Shown here in pieces: positions 24,230 through 34,341 of a stretch of 64,000 nt of DNA; position 1 is the stretch's first letter, and each line of letters opens with the position of its first letter. This stretch comes from AP-15 sp963738185 (GTDB lineage: Bacteria > Pseudomonadota > Alphaproteobacteria > ATCC43930 > CGMCC-115725). Under the pieces are notes generated by a model. It ran no database searches and was not told the DNA's origin. It worked only from the letters and a program-made list of their open reading frames with translations. The stretch is taken from positions 434,001-498,000 of the forward strand of contig CAVTVA010000001.1 in NCBI GenBank assembly GCA_963738185.1, given 5' to 3'. A program made the translations under genes and the position numbers.

Positions 24230-26751
24230 TCGGGCGCTCGCTGCGGCTTGCCTTTAGGCTCGCCCGGCGCGAATTGCGCGGCGGTATCGGCGGTCTGCGC
24301 GTGTTCGTCGCGGCATTGGTGCTCGGGGTCGCGGCGATCGCCGGGATCGGCTCGCTGGCGGCCTCGCTCAGCGCCGGGATCAGCGGCAACGCGAGGGCGC
24401 TGCTCGGCGGCGATGCCGAAGCGGTGCTCGCCTATCGCCCGGCCGATCCGGCCGAGCGCGCGTTCCTGGCGCGCAGCGGGAAGCTATCAGAGGTCGCGAG
24501 CTTGCGGGCCATGGCGCGCAACGCAGAAGGCGGCCGACCGAGCCTGATCGAGCTAAAGGCGGTCGATGGCGCCTACCCGCTTTACGGCGCGGTCTCGCTG
24601 TCGCCGGCCCAGCCGCTCGGCGCGGCGCTTGCCCGCCGCGCCGACAGGTTTGGGGCGGTGGCCGATCCGGCGATCCTCGACCGCCTCGGCCTCAAAATCG
24701 GCGACACGATCCGGATCGGCGAGGCGGCGCTTCAATTGCGCGGCACGCTCGTGGGCGAGCCCGATGCGGCGGCGAGCGGGCTCGTGCTCGGCCCGCCGGT
24801 CGTGATCTCCTCGGCGGCGCTGGCCGAGACCCGGTTGATCCGGCCGGGCGCGCTCGTCACCTACCGTTACCGGCTGCGGCTTCGCCCCGGAGCCGACGCC
24901 GACGCTTGGGTCGCAATGGCGCGCACCGCCTTCCCGCAGGCGGGCTGGGAATTGCGCAGTTCGGCCCAGGCCTCGCCGGGGCTGCAGCGGCTGATCGGGC
25001 GGGTGGCGCTGTTCCTGTCGCTGGTCGGGCTGACTGTGCTCTTGGTCGGCGGCGTCGGCATCGGCAACGCGGTCAGCTTTCATCTCGCCGGCAAGACCGC
25101 GACCATCGCCACCCTCAAATGTCTCGGTGGCTCCACCCGCCTGGTCTTCGCTGTTTGTCTGATCGAGATCATGGCGCTGGCGCTCCTCGCCATCGCCCTC
25201 GGGCTGGCGCTGGGCGCGCTCTTCCCCATCGCGGTGATGCCGGCTTTGGCGGGCGTGCTGCCGGTTGCCGCGCAGCTTGGCATCTATCCACGGCCGCTTG
25301 GCATAGCGGCGCTGTTCGGGCTGCTGACGACCTTGGTGTTTTCGCTGGGGCCGCTCGCGGGGGCCGGCCAGGTGTCGGCCGCGGCCTTGTTCCGCGATGC
25401 GGTCGAGCGGACGCGGCGAGGGGTATCGCCTACTGCGCTCGGAATGACGGCGGCTCTGGCCGCCTGCCTCGCCGGGCTCGCGGTCGTCAGCGCGCAGGAC
25501 CACACCGTCGCGCTGTGGTTTGTCGCCGGGGCGATTGCCGCATTTGTGCTGTTCCGAGTGGCCGCCGCAGCGATCGCGCAGGGCGCTAGGGCGCTCGGCC
25601 GGCGGCGCTCCCCGATGCTGCGCATGGCGCTCGCCAATCTGTGCCGGCCGGGTGCGGCGCCGGCGCCGGTCGTGCTGTCGCTCGGCATCGGGCTGACCGT
25701 GCTCGTCGCCGTGGCGCTGGTCGAGGGCAATCTCGCGCGCGAGGTCGAGACCCGCCTGCCCGCAGCGGCGCCGGCCTTCTTTTTTATCGATATCCAGCCG
25801 GGCCAGCTCGCCGGGTTTAAGGCGATCGTGGACAGCACGCCTGACGCGCGCCTGGACGCGGTGCCGATGATGCGCGGCCGGATCACCCGGCTGAACGGGG
25901 TCCCAGTCGAACGGGCGGCGGTAGCGCCCGACGCTCGCTGGGCGCTGCGCAGCGACCGCGGCCTGACCTACTCCGCGCATCTGCCGCAGGGCTCGCGCCT
26001 CGCCGCCGGCCAGTGGTGGCCGCCCGATTATCGCGGGCCGCCGCTGATTTCATTCGATGCGGAGCTCGCCCGCGGCATGGGGCTCAAGATCGGCGACACC
26101 CTGAGCGTCAACCTGCTCGGCCGCGAGATCACCGCACGCATCGCCAATCTGCGCCGGATCGATTGGCAGCGGCTCGGCATCAACTTCGCGATCGTCTTTG
26201 CTCCGGGCACGCTCGAGCACGCGCCGCAGACCGACCTCGCCGCCGTCTATCTGCCGCCGCACGAGGAGAACGGCCTGGTGCGCGAGGTGACCGAGCGTTT
26301 CCCAAATGTTTCGGCGATCCCGGTCCGCGAGGCGCTGGCCGCGGTGGGCCGGGTGGTCGGCACGATCGGCGAGGCGATCGGCCTGACCGCGCTCCTCACT
26401 GTCGCCGCTGGTGCGCTGGTGCTCGGCGGCGCGATCGCGGCCGGCCATCATCGCCGCGTCTATGACGCGGTGGTGCTGAAGGTGTTGGGGGCGACGCGCG
26501 GGATGATCCTTACCGGCTTTCTGCTCGAATACGGGCTGCTCGGCTTGGCCACGGCGGCGATCGCCGGCGCGCTCGGCAGCCTGTTCGCCAGCTTTGTGGT
26601 GGTCCGGCTGATGCGGCTCGATTGGGTGTTTTTGCCGGCGCCGCTGCTGTGGACCCTGGGGCTGGCGACGGCCTTGACGTTGACCTTGGGGTTTGCCGGC
26701 ACTTGGCGGGCGCTCGGCGCCAAGCCCGCGCCATATCTGCGCAACGAATAG
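24223..26751 (+). CDS. FtsX-like ABC transporter permease (YbbP-like)
   Basis: Large permease of 842 residues with two FtsX domains. An N-terminal helix (G-L-R-V-F-V-A-A-L-V-L-G-V-A-A-I-A-G-I-G) is followed by an extracytoplasmic domain, then a block of helices around 265-420, further helices around 430-470, a second extracytoplasmic domain, and final helices from about 710. The H-R-R-V-Y-D-A-V-V-L-K-V-L-G-A-T-R loop near residue 745 is the typical coupling helix of this family. It forms an exporter with the ATPase encoded just upstream (overlapping genes). The E. coli relative YbbP has no firmly assigned substrate. Confidence 0.88.
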   Translation: MVIGRSLRLAFRLARRELRGGIGGLRVFVAALVLGVAAIAGIGSLAASLSAGISGNARALLGGDAEAVLAYRPADPAERAFLARSGKLSEVASLRAMARNAEGGRPSLIELKAVDGAYPLYGAVSLSPAQPLGAALARRADRFGAVADPAILDRLGLKIGDTIRIGEAALQLRGTLVGEPDAAASGLVLGPPVVISSAALAETRLIRPGALVTYRYRLRLRPGADADAWVAMARTAFPQAGWELRSSAQASPGLQRLIGRVALFLSLVGLTVLLVGGVGIGNAVSFHLAGKTATIATLKCLGGSTRLVFAVCLIEIMALALLAIALGLALGALFPIAVMPALAGVLPVAAQLGIYPRPLGIAALFGLLTTLVFSLGPLAGAGQVSAAALFRDAVERTRRGVSPTALGMTAALAACLAGLAVVSAQDHTVALWFVAGAIAAFVLFRVAAAAIAQGARALGRRRSPMLRMALANLCRPGAAPAPVVLSLGIGLTVLVAVALVEGNLAREVETRLPAAAPAFFFIDIQPGQLAGFKAIVDSTPDARLDAVPMMRGRITRLNGVPVERAAVAPDARWALRSDRGLTYSAHLPQGSRLAAGQWWPPDYRGPPLISFDAELARGMGLKIGDTLSVNLLGREITARIANLRRIDWQRLGINFAIVFAPGTLEHAPQTDLAAVYLPPHEENGLVREVTERFPNVSAIPVREALAAVGRVVGTIGEAIGLTALLTVAAGALVLGGAIAAGHHRRVYDAVVLKVLGATRGMILTGFLLEYGLLGLATAAIAGALGSLFASFVVVRLMRLDWVFLPAPLLWTLGLATALTLTLGFAGTWRALGAKPAPYLRNE

Positions 26752-26800
26752 CGCCTCTGGCGCCGACCTCCCGCCCCGCGGCGGCCAACGGCAATGGTCA

Positions 26801-26829
26801 TTGAAAAGATCGCGTTTTGTGCCAATATC
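26801..26829 (+). promoter_or_regulatory. possible sigma-70-type promoter of the BI-1 gene
   Basis: TTGAAA at 26801-26806, a 17-base spacer and AATATC at 26824-26829 lie 49 bases before the BI-1 start. The -35 match is good; the -10 is imperfect. The surrounding patch is locally AT-rich in an otherwise GC-rich region. Confidence 0.35.
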
Positions 26830-26877
26830 CGACCCGAGGAATTTTCCTCGGCGTGCTTCTCTCTCTGGAGGGGGTCT

Positions 26878-27594
26878 ATGGCTTTGGGATCGCAGCCCCG
26901 CTGGACGGTGCGATCGGCGGATGCGCAGGTCGGCATCGATGTCGGTCTGCGGGACTATATGCTTCGCGTCTACAACTACATGGCGTCGGGGCTGGCGCTG
27001 ACCGGGATCGTCGCCTATGTCGCGGCCTATTCGGGCTTCTACGCGCGGATCGTGCACTCGCCGCTGCTCTGGCTGGTCATCTTGGCACCGCTCGGCCTGG
27101 TCATGGTAATGAGCTTTGGCGCGCAGCGGATGCAGGCCAGCACCTTGCAGATGATCTTTTGGATCTATTCAGGGCTGATGGGGCTGTCCTTGGCGATGGT
27201 CTTCCTGGTCTTTACCGGGGCCAGTATCGCGCGGGTGTTTTTCATCACCGCCGGGACCTTTGCGGCGATGAGCCTTTATGGCTACACGACCCGGCGTGAC
27301 CTGTCGCAGTTCGGCTCGTTCCTGTTCATGGGGCTGATCGGCATCATCATCGCCTCCTTGGTCAACATGTTCATCGCCTCGAGCGCGCTGCAATTCGCGA
27401 TCTCGGTGATCGGCGTCATTGTCTTCACCGGCCTGACCGCGTGGGACACGCAGCAGATCAAGGAGATGTACTACGAGGGCGACGGCGCCGAGATCGCCAG
27501 CAAAAAGGCGGTGATGGGCGCGCTGCGGCTCTACCTCGATTTTATCAACCTGTTCATGATGCTGATGCAGCTGATGGGCACCCGCCGCGACTGA
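26878..27594 (+). CDS. Bax inhibitor-1 / YccA family membrane protein
   Basis: Seven-helix inner-membrane protein of 238 residues. Bacterial BI-1 proteins of the YetJ/YbhL type conduct or sense Ca2+ or guard membrane quality control; which applies here is unknown. Helices start near residue 35 and end near residue 235. The pore-lining motif area T-A-W-D-T-Q-Q-I-K-E-M-Y-Y carries the conserved Asp, and the F-V-F-T-G-A and M-S-L-Y-G-Y-T-T-R-R-D-L segments are typical of the alphaproteobacterial group. The start ATG at 26878 follows GGAGGGGG by 4 bases; an upstream ATG at 26794 lies before the putative promoter. A hairpin terminator follows the gene. Confidence 0.88.
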   Translation: MALGSQPRWTVRSADAQVGIDVGLRDYMLRVYNYMASGLALTGIVAYVAAYSGFYARIVHSPLLWLVILAPLGLVMVMSFGAQRMQASTLQMIFWIYSGLMGLSLAMVFLVFTGASIARVFFITAGTFAAMSLYGYTTRRDLSQFGSFLFMGLIGIIIASLVNMFIASSALQFAISVIGVIVFTGLTAWDTQQIKEMYYEGDGAEIASKKAVMGALRLYLDFINLFMMLMQLMGTRRD

Positions 27595-27635
27595 TCGCCG
27601 GTTCTCCTTATCGGCGACACTTCTCTCTTCGATCG

Positions 27636-27664
27636 GCCGGGCCTTGCGCCCGGCTGATTTTTTT
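27636..27664 (+). terminator. rho-independent terminator after the BI-1 gene
   Basis: The stem GCCGGGC / GCCCGGC with a 5-base loop is followed within a few bases by a run of seven T (27658-27664). It lies 41 bases after the BI-1 stop, in the expected orientation. Confidence 0.8.
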
Positions 27665-27787
27665 GCTGGTGGCGGCGGCAGCAAACCTTCCCCAAAATAG
27701 GCGCTTGCCACAAAATCATGCCGACAGCGTTTGGCAATCTGAACCCGCGGCGCCCCCGCGCGCGGCAGGGAGAGGGCGAAGGGTGCC

Positions 27788-30700
27788 GTGATCGATTACA
27801 CCGCATCTGCTGTAGAGGCTCGTGGCGCCGCCGCCGATGATATCCTGATCGCGGCGGGACTGGCGCGGCGACCAGCGCGACCGCCGGATTTCGCGGCCGA
27901 GAGCGAGGCGCTGCACACGCTCGCCCGGCTGTTGATCGACTGCCCGGAGGCGTTGCCAGGGCGGCTGGCTGCGATCGCGCTCGATCTCTGTCATGCCGGA
28001 TCGGCGGGCGTCAGCCTGCTCGAAGAAACGCCGCAGGGCGCCGTCTTCCGATGGACCGCGCTGGCCGGGCAGCTGGCTCCCTACCAAGGCGGCTCCACCC
28101 CGAGGGATTTCAGCCCTTGCGGCCTGTGTCTCGACCGGGGCGAAGCCATCCTGGTCGCTGACCCGGCGCGGCGGTTCGACTATTTCAACGCCGTCGGCAT
28201 CCCGATCGTGGAGGGGCTCGTCCTGCCTCTGTTTGGGGCTGGGAAGCGTCCGCTGGGGACGCTGTGGATTGTCGCACATCATCGCGAGCGTCAATTCGAC
28301 GGCGAAGATTTGCAGGTGATGACGCGCCTTGCCGATTTCACCGCGCTGGCGATCGAATGCGGTGCGGCGCAGGCCCAGGCCAAGGACAGCGAGCAACGCT
28401 CGCGCGAGCTGCTCGACGCGCTGCCGGCGGCCATCTATACGACCGACGCCGCCGGACGGATCACCTATTGCAACGAAGCTGCCGTCGATCTTGCTGGCCG
28501 CCGGCCGGAGTTCGGGCGGGACGAGTGGTGCATCACCGGGCGCCTGTACCGCCCGGACGGAACGCCGTTGCCGCGTCAAGAGTGCCCGATGGCAATGGCG
28601 CTAAAGGAAAACCGGCCGGTCCGGGGCGAGGAAGCGGTGGCCGAGCGGCCCGACGGCACCCGGGTCCCGTTCATCCCTCATCCGACCCCGCTGCGGGACC
28701 TATCGGGCAGGCTCGTCGGCGGGGTCAACATGCTGGTGGACATCACCGAGCGCAAGCGCTCCGAGGCGCTGACCGAGTGCCAGAAACACGCGCTGCAGAT
28801 GCTTGCCCAAGGTGCGCCGCTCGATGACGTGCTCGGCTATCTTATTCGCACGATCGAAGGCCATTGCGCCAACGGCATGCTTGGCTCGATCCTGCTGCTG
28901 AACGGAGCGGGCACGCATTTCGAGCGCGGCATCGGCCCGAATTTGCCGGAAGAGTTCAATCGCGCGGTCGAAGGCATTGCGGTCAGCTCGGCCATCGGCG
29001 TGTGCTGTCGCGCGGTTTCCCGCCGCGCGCCGGTGGCGGTGCAGGACTTCAGCGCCGACCCGCAATGGGCCCGCTTTGTCGAGTTCGTGGCGCCCTACGA
29101 TTTGCGCGCCGGGTGGTCCGCGCCGATCTTCGGCTCAGACGGCAGGGTGCTCGGCACCTTCGCCAATTATTACCGCTGCCCATGCGACCCGACCCCGTCG
29201 GATTTGGAGTGGGTGGAGATCGTCAAGCGAACCGCGGCGATCGCCATCGAGCGCGCGCAAGCCGTGGCGGCGCTGCGCCACAACGAAGAGCGGCTCGCGC
29301 AGGAATTAGCCGCGGCGCAGCGGTTGCAGGAAACCAGCACCCGTCTGATCCAAGAGGGGGACGCCGGTGCTCTCTACGATCAGATCCTCGACGCGGCCGT
29401 CGCGATCATGCATTCCGATATGGCGAGCATGCAGATGCTCGATCCGGAACGGGACAGTCTTCGGCTCCTGGCCTGGAAAGGGTTTGATCCGCAATCCGCG
29501 GCGGCTTGGCGGTGGGTCAGCCTCGATTTCGAACAGCAGCTGCGCTGCGGCCCTGCGGACCGGCCAGAGAGTCGTCGTGCCGGACATCCGGACATGCGAT
29601 TTCATTCTCGGTACACCGGGGTACGACACTTACCGCAACGCGGGCATCCGGGCGATGCAGTCGACGCCTCTGACCTCGCGTACCGGCCGTTTGCTGGGCA
29701 TGATCTCAACCCATTGGTCGAAGCCGCATCAGCCATCAGAGCGCGATATACGGCTGTTTGACGTTTTGGCGCGACAGGCCGCCGACCTGATCGAGCGCGC
29801 CCATGCCGAGGCGGAGCTGCGCGATCTCAACGAATCGCTCGAGCGGCGGATCGCAGAGCGCACGCGCGAGCTCGAAGCTGCAATGGCGGAGCGGCGCAAG
29901 GTCGAAGCGGCGCTGCAGCAGGCGCGCCATTTGGAAGCCATCGGCCAATTGACCGGCGGTGTCGCCCACGACTTCAACAATCTGCTGACTGTGATCGCGG
30001 GGCAATCGGAAGGCATCGCCGCGGCCGCCAAGGACGACAACATCCATCGCCGGGCCGCCGCCATCCAGCGCGCTGCGGAACGAGGGGCGCGGCTCACCAG
30101 CCAGCTGCTGGCGTTCTCGCGTCGGCAGCGGCTCAGCCCGCAACGGGTCACCATCGGCCGCCTGATGGCCGATATCGACGATCTCGTGCGCCGCGCGGTG
30201 GGCGAGACCGTCACGGTCAAGTTCAGCGCCGACCCTGATTTGTGGCTGTCGCTGGTCGATCCGGCGCAGTTCGAATCAGCGATCCTCAACCTCGCAATCA
30301 ACGCCAAGGATGCGATGCCGGGCGGCGGCCGGCTCGCCATCGTTGCGCGCAACGCGGCCGTTGACGCTGCTGAGGCGCTGCGGCTCGACATCCGGTCGGG
30401 CGATTATGTCGTGGTCAGCGTCGCAGACACCGGAACGGGCATGCCGCCCGAGATCCGCGACCACGCGTTCGAGCCGTTCTTCACGACCAAGGATGTCGGC
30501 AAGGGCACTGGCCTCGGCCTCGCGCAAATCTACGGCTTTGTTAGGCAGTCCGGCGGCGCCGTCGCGCTGGAGAGCACGCCGGGAAAAGGGACGACGGTTT
30601 TTTTGCACCTGCCTCGGGCACAGGCCGATCCGGCCGCAGAGCCGCCGTCGCCGAACGAGCCGGTCTTGCCGCGGGCGGGCGCCGGCAAGACCATCCTGGT

Positions 30701-31058
30701 GGTCGAGGATCAACCCGATGTCCGAGAGGTGATCGAGGCGGCGCTGAGCGAGCTCGGCTATCGGATACTGACCGCGTCGGATGGCATTGAAGCGCGTCGA
30801 ATACTGGACAGCGACGAGAGCATCGATCTGCTGTTGACCGACCTGGTCATGCCAAACGGCGTCAGCGGGCTCGATTTGGTCGAAGGCGCCCGGCGGTTGC
30901 GTCAAGATCTCAAGATTGTGCTGGTTTCCGGGTATTCGCGCGACACCCGAATTCGCGCCGGCAGCCTGCGCAACAGTTTTACGTTTCTGGAAAAGCCGTT
31001 CCGGCAGGCCGAGCTCGCCGACTGCATCGCCGCCGCGCTCGCCGCCGGCAAGGGCTGA
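27788..31058 (+). CDS. hybrid sensor histidine kinase with GAF-PAS-GAF-GAF input, frameshifted
   Basis: Soluble hybrid kinase of about 1090 residues split by one extra base near 29534, inside the third GAF domain. The first frame has a GAF at about 40-195, a PAS at 205-322 (A-I-Y-T-T-D-A-A-G-R-I-T-Y-C-N-E) and a GAF at 335-500. The second frame continues with A-L-R-T-G-Q-R-V-V-V-P-D-I, a coiled coil (R-I-A-E-R-T-R-E-L-E), the H-box G-G-V-A-H-D-F-N-N-L-L, N-box N-L-A-I-N-A-K-D-A-M-P, G-boxes and a receiver with L-L-T-D-L-V-M-P and L-E-K-P-F. No membrane segment is seen, so it senses a cytosolic cue. The start is the GTG at 27788. No dedicated response-regulator gene is adjacent. Confidence 0.85.
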
Positions 31059-31219
31059 CCGCGGCCGCGCGGCAGATGACAGCGTTTGCGAGGGACCCGC
31101 GGCGAGGCCGCAATCTCGATCGCGGTGCACGAACTGTCGATCAAATTGCTTCGCGGAGCCTGTCCTCGGGCCGGTTTACGGCCGGACCCGTGGGCTCGCA
31201 ATGATCAGCTATTTTAGTC

Positions 31220-32626
31220 TCAAGAACTGCTTGATCCGGATAATAGCTCAGCCAGTTGCTGCTGGGGCGCCGAGGCTCCTGGGCTGGCCTGCAATAGCCT
31301 GCCTTCAGTCTCATCAAAGATCGCCGGCTGCACCGATTTGGCGGTGCTCGGCTGGGTTTGCGTTGTGATCTTCAGGGAGAATTCCTCGCGGTAGGTACAC
31401 GCGTCGGCCGGCCAAGTGCGGACAATTCCCGTGTCCAACCGGATCACCTCAAAATCGCAAACTCCGTCCAACGTCTCGTAAGGCTCGGCACCAGTTAGCC
31501 ACACGCGCAGCTTAAATTGCCCTAAGTTGAGACGGACCTTCGGGATGTGAAATTCGATCAGCGTAGTTCCCGGCTCACCGCCAAAGATATGGTCCGGCGG
31601 GTATGCATATACTGAGGCAGCGGAGACGTGGAATTGATTTATTATTTGAATGCCAAGACACCCCTGCACAAGCGGACGATGATGGCGGATCCAGATTTTG
31701 ATATGCAACGGCTCGTTGGGATACTGCACCGCATCGGGATGCGAGGTCAATACCTCGGCTTTCATGACGTGGGGTGGTTCATGCGATTCAGGGTGTGGCG
31801 TGATATAGACGTGCCGCGTAACAGCTTTTGACATATAGGCGGAAAGTGCGTGCGAGACTTCACCGTCGACGACCACACTTCCGGCGTTCAGCAAGATGCC
31901 GCGGCTGGCCAATTCGGCGATTGCTGCCATATTATGGCTAACAAAGAGCACGGTACGGCCTTCGCGGCGCGAGATATCGTCGATCTTGCCGAGGCATTTC
32001 TTTTGGAATTCGGCGTCGCCGACGGAGAGCACCTCATCGACGATCAGAATCTCGGGCTCGAGATGGGCGGCGACGGCAAAGGCGAGACGGACATACATGC
32101 CCGAGGAATAGCGCTTGACCGGGGTGTCGATGAATTTCTCGACCTCGGCGAAGGCGACGATCTCGTCGAATTTGCGGCGGATTTCGGCGCGCGACATGCC
32201 GAGGATGGCACCATTCAGATGGATGTTCTCGCGGCCCGACAATTCCGGGTGAAAGCCGGTGCCGACTTCGAGCAGGCTGGCGACGCGGCCGCGCAAGGTG
32301 ACCCGCCCGGCGGTCGGCTCGGTGATGCGGCTCAAAATCTTTAAGAGGGTGCTCTTGCCGGCGCCGTTGCGGCCGATGATGCCGAGCACCTCGCCTTCCT
32401 CGACCGCAAAGCTGACATCGCGCAATGCCCAAAATTCCTCGACCGTGTCGCCCTGCACGATCTGCCGGCCGCGGGCGATGTCGGCCGCCTTGCGCGCGCT
32501 GTTGCGCAGCTCGCGCCCGATGACCTCGCGCAAATTGGTGTAGCCGGGGTCCCGGCTCCGCTCGGCGCGATGGCCGACCAGATAGCGCTTGGACAGATGC
32601 TCGACGCAGATCACCGGGGGCGGCAT
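31220..32626 (-). CDS. wzt: polysaccharide ABC exporter ATPase with C-terminal sugar-binding domain (Wzt type)
   Basis: ATPase of 468 residues in O-antigen or capsule export. The nucleotide-binding domain (about 1-260) has Walker A G-R-N-G-A-G-K-S-T, signature Y-S-S-G-M-Y-V-R-L-A-F and Walker B I-L-I-V-D-E-V-L-S-V-G-D. The remaining 200 residues form a beta-rich domain (P-L-H-I-K-I-W-I-R, L-G-I-Q-I-I-N-Q, G-Q-F-K-L-R-V-W-L-T-G-A) like the Wzt C-terminal domain that recognises the capped end of the glycan. The permease gene lies 17 bases upstream on the same strand. The C-terminal part uses visibly more AT-rich codons than the ATPase part. Confidence 0.88.
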   Translation of the reverse strand: MPPPVICVEHLSKRYLVGHRAERSRDPGYTNLREVIGRELRNSARKAADIARGRQIVQGDTVEEFWALRDVSFAVEEGEVLGIIGRNGAGKSTLLKILSRITEPTAGRVTLRGRVASLLEVGTGFHPELSGRENIHLNGAILGMSRAEIRRKFDEIVAFAEVEKFIDTPVKRYSSGMYVRLAFAVAAHLEPEILIVDEVLSVGDAEFQKKCLGKIDDISRREGRTVLFVSHNMAAIAELASRGILLNAGSVVVDGEVSHALSAYMSKAVTRHVYITPHPESHEPPHVMKAEVLTSHPDAVQYPNEPLHIKIWIRHHRPLVQGCLGIQIINQFHVSAASVYAYPPDHIFGGEPGTTLIEFHIPKVRLNLGQFKLRVWLTGAEPYETLDGVCDFEVIRLDTGIVRTWPADACTYREEFSLKITTQTQPSTAKSVQPAIFDETEGRLLQASPGASAPQQQLAELLSGSSSS

Positions 32627-32643
32627 GGCGGCGGATCATCACC

Positions 32644-33468
32644 TCAAATCAAATCGGCAAAGCTGTTTTCGGTCTTGCGGAAACGACGAACCCCAAACCA
32701 CACAAAGAATGCTGTCACGGCGAGGCTCGCCGCCAGACCCGGCAGATAGAGCCGGCTCTGCCCGCCGAGGATGCACCAGCGAAAGCCGTCAATGACCCCG
32801 ACCATCGGGTTCAAGGAATACAGCAGGCGCCACTTTGCCGGCACGACGGCCGAGCTGAACCCGACCGGCGAGACATAGAGGCCGAGCTGCACGATGAATG
32901 GGACGATGACGCGAAAGTCGCGGTATTTGACGTTGAGCGCCGCGACCCACAAAGCCGGGCCGATACTGGCGAAGAAGGCGAGCACGATGAAAGCCGGCAA
33001 TGCCAGGATCTGCCAGCCGGGCGCAAACCGGTACCAGACCATCATCCCGACCAGGATCGAAAAGGCGATCAGCAGATCGGCGAACGCTACGACCAGGGTC
33101 GCGGTCGGCACGATCAGCCGCGGGAAGTACACCTTGCCGATCAAGGCCGCATTGGCGACGAGGCTATTCGACGCTTCGCCGAGGCCGGTCGAAAAAAACG
33201 TCCAGGGAAGCATCCCGGCCAGCACCATCAGCGGATAGGGAGCGCTGCCGTCGGAAGGCAATTTGGCGATGCGGCCGAAGATCACGGTAAAGATCAGCAT
33301 CGTCAGCAGCGGGCGGATCAGGGACCAGGCGGCGCCGATCACAGTCTGCTTATAGCGCACCGCGAGATCGCGCCACGCCAGAACGTAAAACAGCTCGCGG
33401 TAGCGCCATATGTCGCGCCAGTAATTGCGCTCGCGCTGGCCCGCCTCGATGACGACAACAGATGTCAT
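32644..33468 (-). CDS. wzm: polysaccharide ABC exporter permease (Wzm type)
   Basis: ABC-2 type permease of 274 residues that partners the Wzt-like ATPase. About six membrane helices are seen, starting with the family marker Y-R-E-L-F-Y-V-L-A-W-R-D-L-A-V-R-Y-K-Q-T just before helix 1 and L-L-T-M-L-I-F-T-V-I-F-G-R-I. The S-P-V-G-F-S-S-A-V-V-P and N-P-M-V-G-V-I-D-G-F-R-W segments are typical of lipopolysaccharide and teichoic acid exporters. It is followed 17 bases later by the ATPase gene. No glycosyltransferase genes are in view, so the glycan is unknown. Confidence 0.88.
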   Translation of the reverse strand: MTSVVVIEAGQRERNYWRDIWRYRELFYVLAWRDLAVRYKQTVIGAAWSLIRPLLTMLIFTVIFGRIAKLPSDGSAPYPLMVLAGMLPWTFFSTGLGEASNSLVANAALIGKVYFPRLIVPTATLVVAFADLLIAFSILVGMMVWYRFAPGWQILALPAFIVLAFFASIGPALWVAALNVKYRDFRVIVPFIVQLGLYVSPVGFSSAVVPAKWRLLYSLNPMVGVIDGFRWCILGGQSRLYLPGLAASLAVTAFFVWFGVRRFRKTENSFADLI

Positions 33469-33834
33469 TAACTATTCGCCAATCTCAGGGGCTAGACTTG
33501 CACGCCATTGCCGAGTACCAGCCCCAACCAATCTTTGCAAGGATCAACATTCGCCGACGACGCCGGCCTCACCGGATGCGATCATCAGCCGCAATCGTTG
33601 ACATCGCGTTACCGCGAACGGCGGACGGTGCACCCGTCTAGTGGTGCGACGCCAACGGATCGTTCCCATCTGTTGGCTCAATCGCACCACGAACTGATCA
33701 GTCTGGTGGGCCAATTCACAAAACGCCTGGAACCAAGCGTTTCGATCGGACCGCTCGCTAGCTACGGCTGGGGACGCCCGGCGAGGTGAGCGAGGCGTGC
33801 GGCGATCGCGGCGGGGGCGGCTGGCGGCTTGCGG
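33469..33834. other. 366-base intergenic region without a recognised gene
   Basis: It lies between the wzm start and the cinA-C stop. The only open frames are short and shadow-like (one of 93 codons rightward, rich in Ser and Pro, with no start signal). It is somewhat less GC-rich than its surroundings, and presumably carries the wzm-wzt promoter. Confidence 0.4.
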
Positions 33835-34341
33835 TCATTCGCCGCCGGCGGCGCTGGCGAGCAGGATGAGGGCGGCGTGCAGCGCCGCCTCGCGCACCGC
33901 CGCGCGGTCGCCGGCGAACAGATGGCGCTCGGTCCGGGGCGCGGCACCCCGCCGCGCCAGGCCGAGATGGATCAGGCCGACCGGCTTTTCCGCGCTGCCG
34001 CCGCCGGGGCCGGCGACGCCGGTGACCGATATCGCCATATCGATCGGAGCACGGGCAAGCGCACCCTCGGCCATGGCGGCCGCCGTCTCGGCGCTGACCG
34101 CGCCATGCGCCGCGATCAGCTGCGGCGAAACCCCGAGCAACTCCGCTTTCGCCTCGTTCGAATAGGCGACAAAGCCGCGCTCGATCACATCGGACGAGCC
34201 GGCGATCGCGGTCAGGGCCGCGGCGACGAGCCCGCCGGTGCACGATTCGGCGGTCCCGACATGCCAGCCGCGGGCGCGGCAGGCATCGACAACCGCGTGC
34301 GCCAGGGCCAAGGTTTCAGCCGCGAACACCGGATATTCCAC
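33835..34341 (-). CDS. pncC: CinA C-terminal domain protein, nicotinamide-nucleotide amidase (PncC)
   Basis: Stand-alone CinA-C protein of about 168 residues. PncC deamidates NMN to nicotinate mononucleotide in NAD recycling. The key segments are T-A-E-S-C-T-G-G-L-V-A-A-A-L-T, G-S-S-D-V-I-E-R-G-F-V-A-Y-S-N-E-A-K and V-A-G-P-G-G-G-S-A-E-K-P-V-G-L. The start is a GTG at 34341 or 34329, both inside the end of pgpA, so the genes overlap and are coupled. The order ispDF-pgpA-cinA is common in alphaproteobacteria. Confidence 0.88.
   Translation of the reverse strand: MEYPVFAAETLALAHAVVDACRARGWHVGTAESCTGGLVAAALTAIAGSSDVIERGFVAYSNEAKAELLGVSPQLIAAHGAVSAETAAAMAEGALARAPIDMAISVTGVAGPGGGSAEKPVGLIHLGLARRGAAPRTERHLFAGDRAAVREAALHAALILLASAAGGE

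Noticed and set aside
33508..33789. 93-codon rightward frame between wzm and cinA-C
   Set aside because: No ribosome site, low-complexity Ser/Pro/Arg composition and no recognisable motif.
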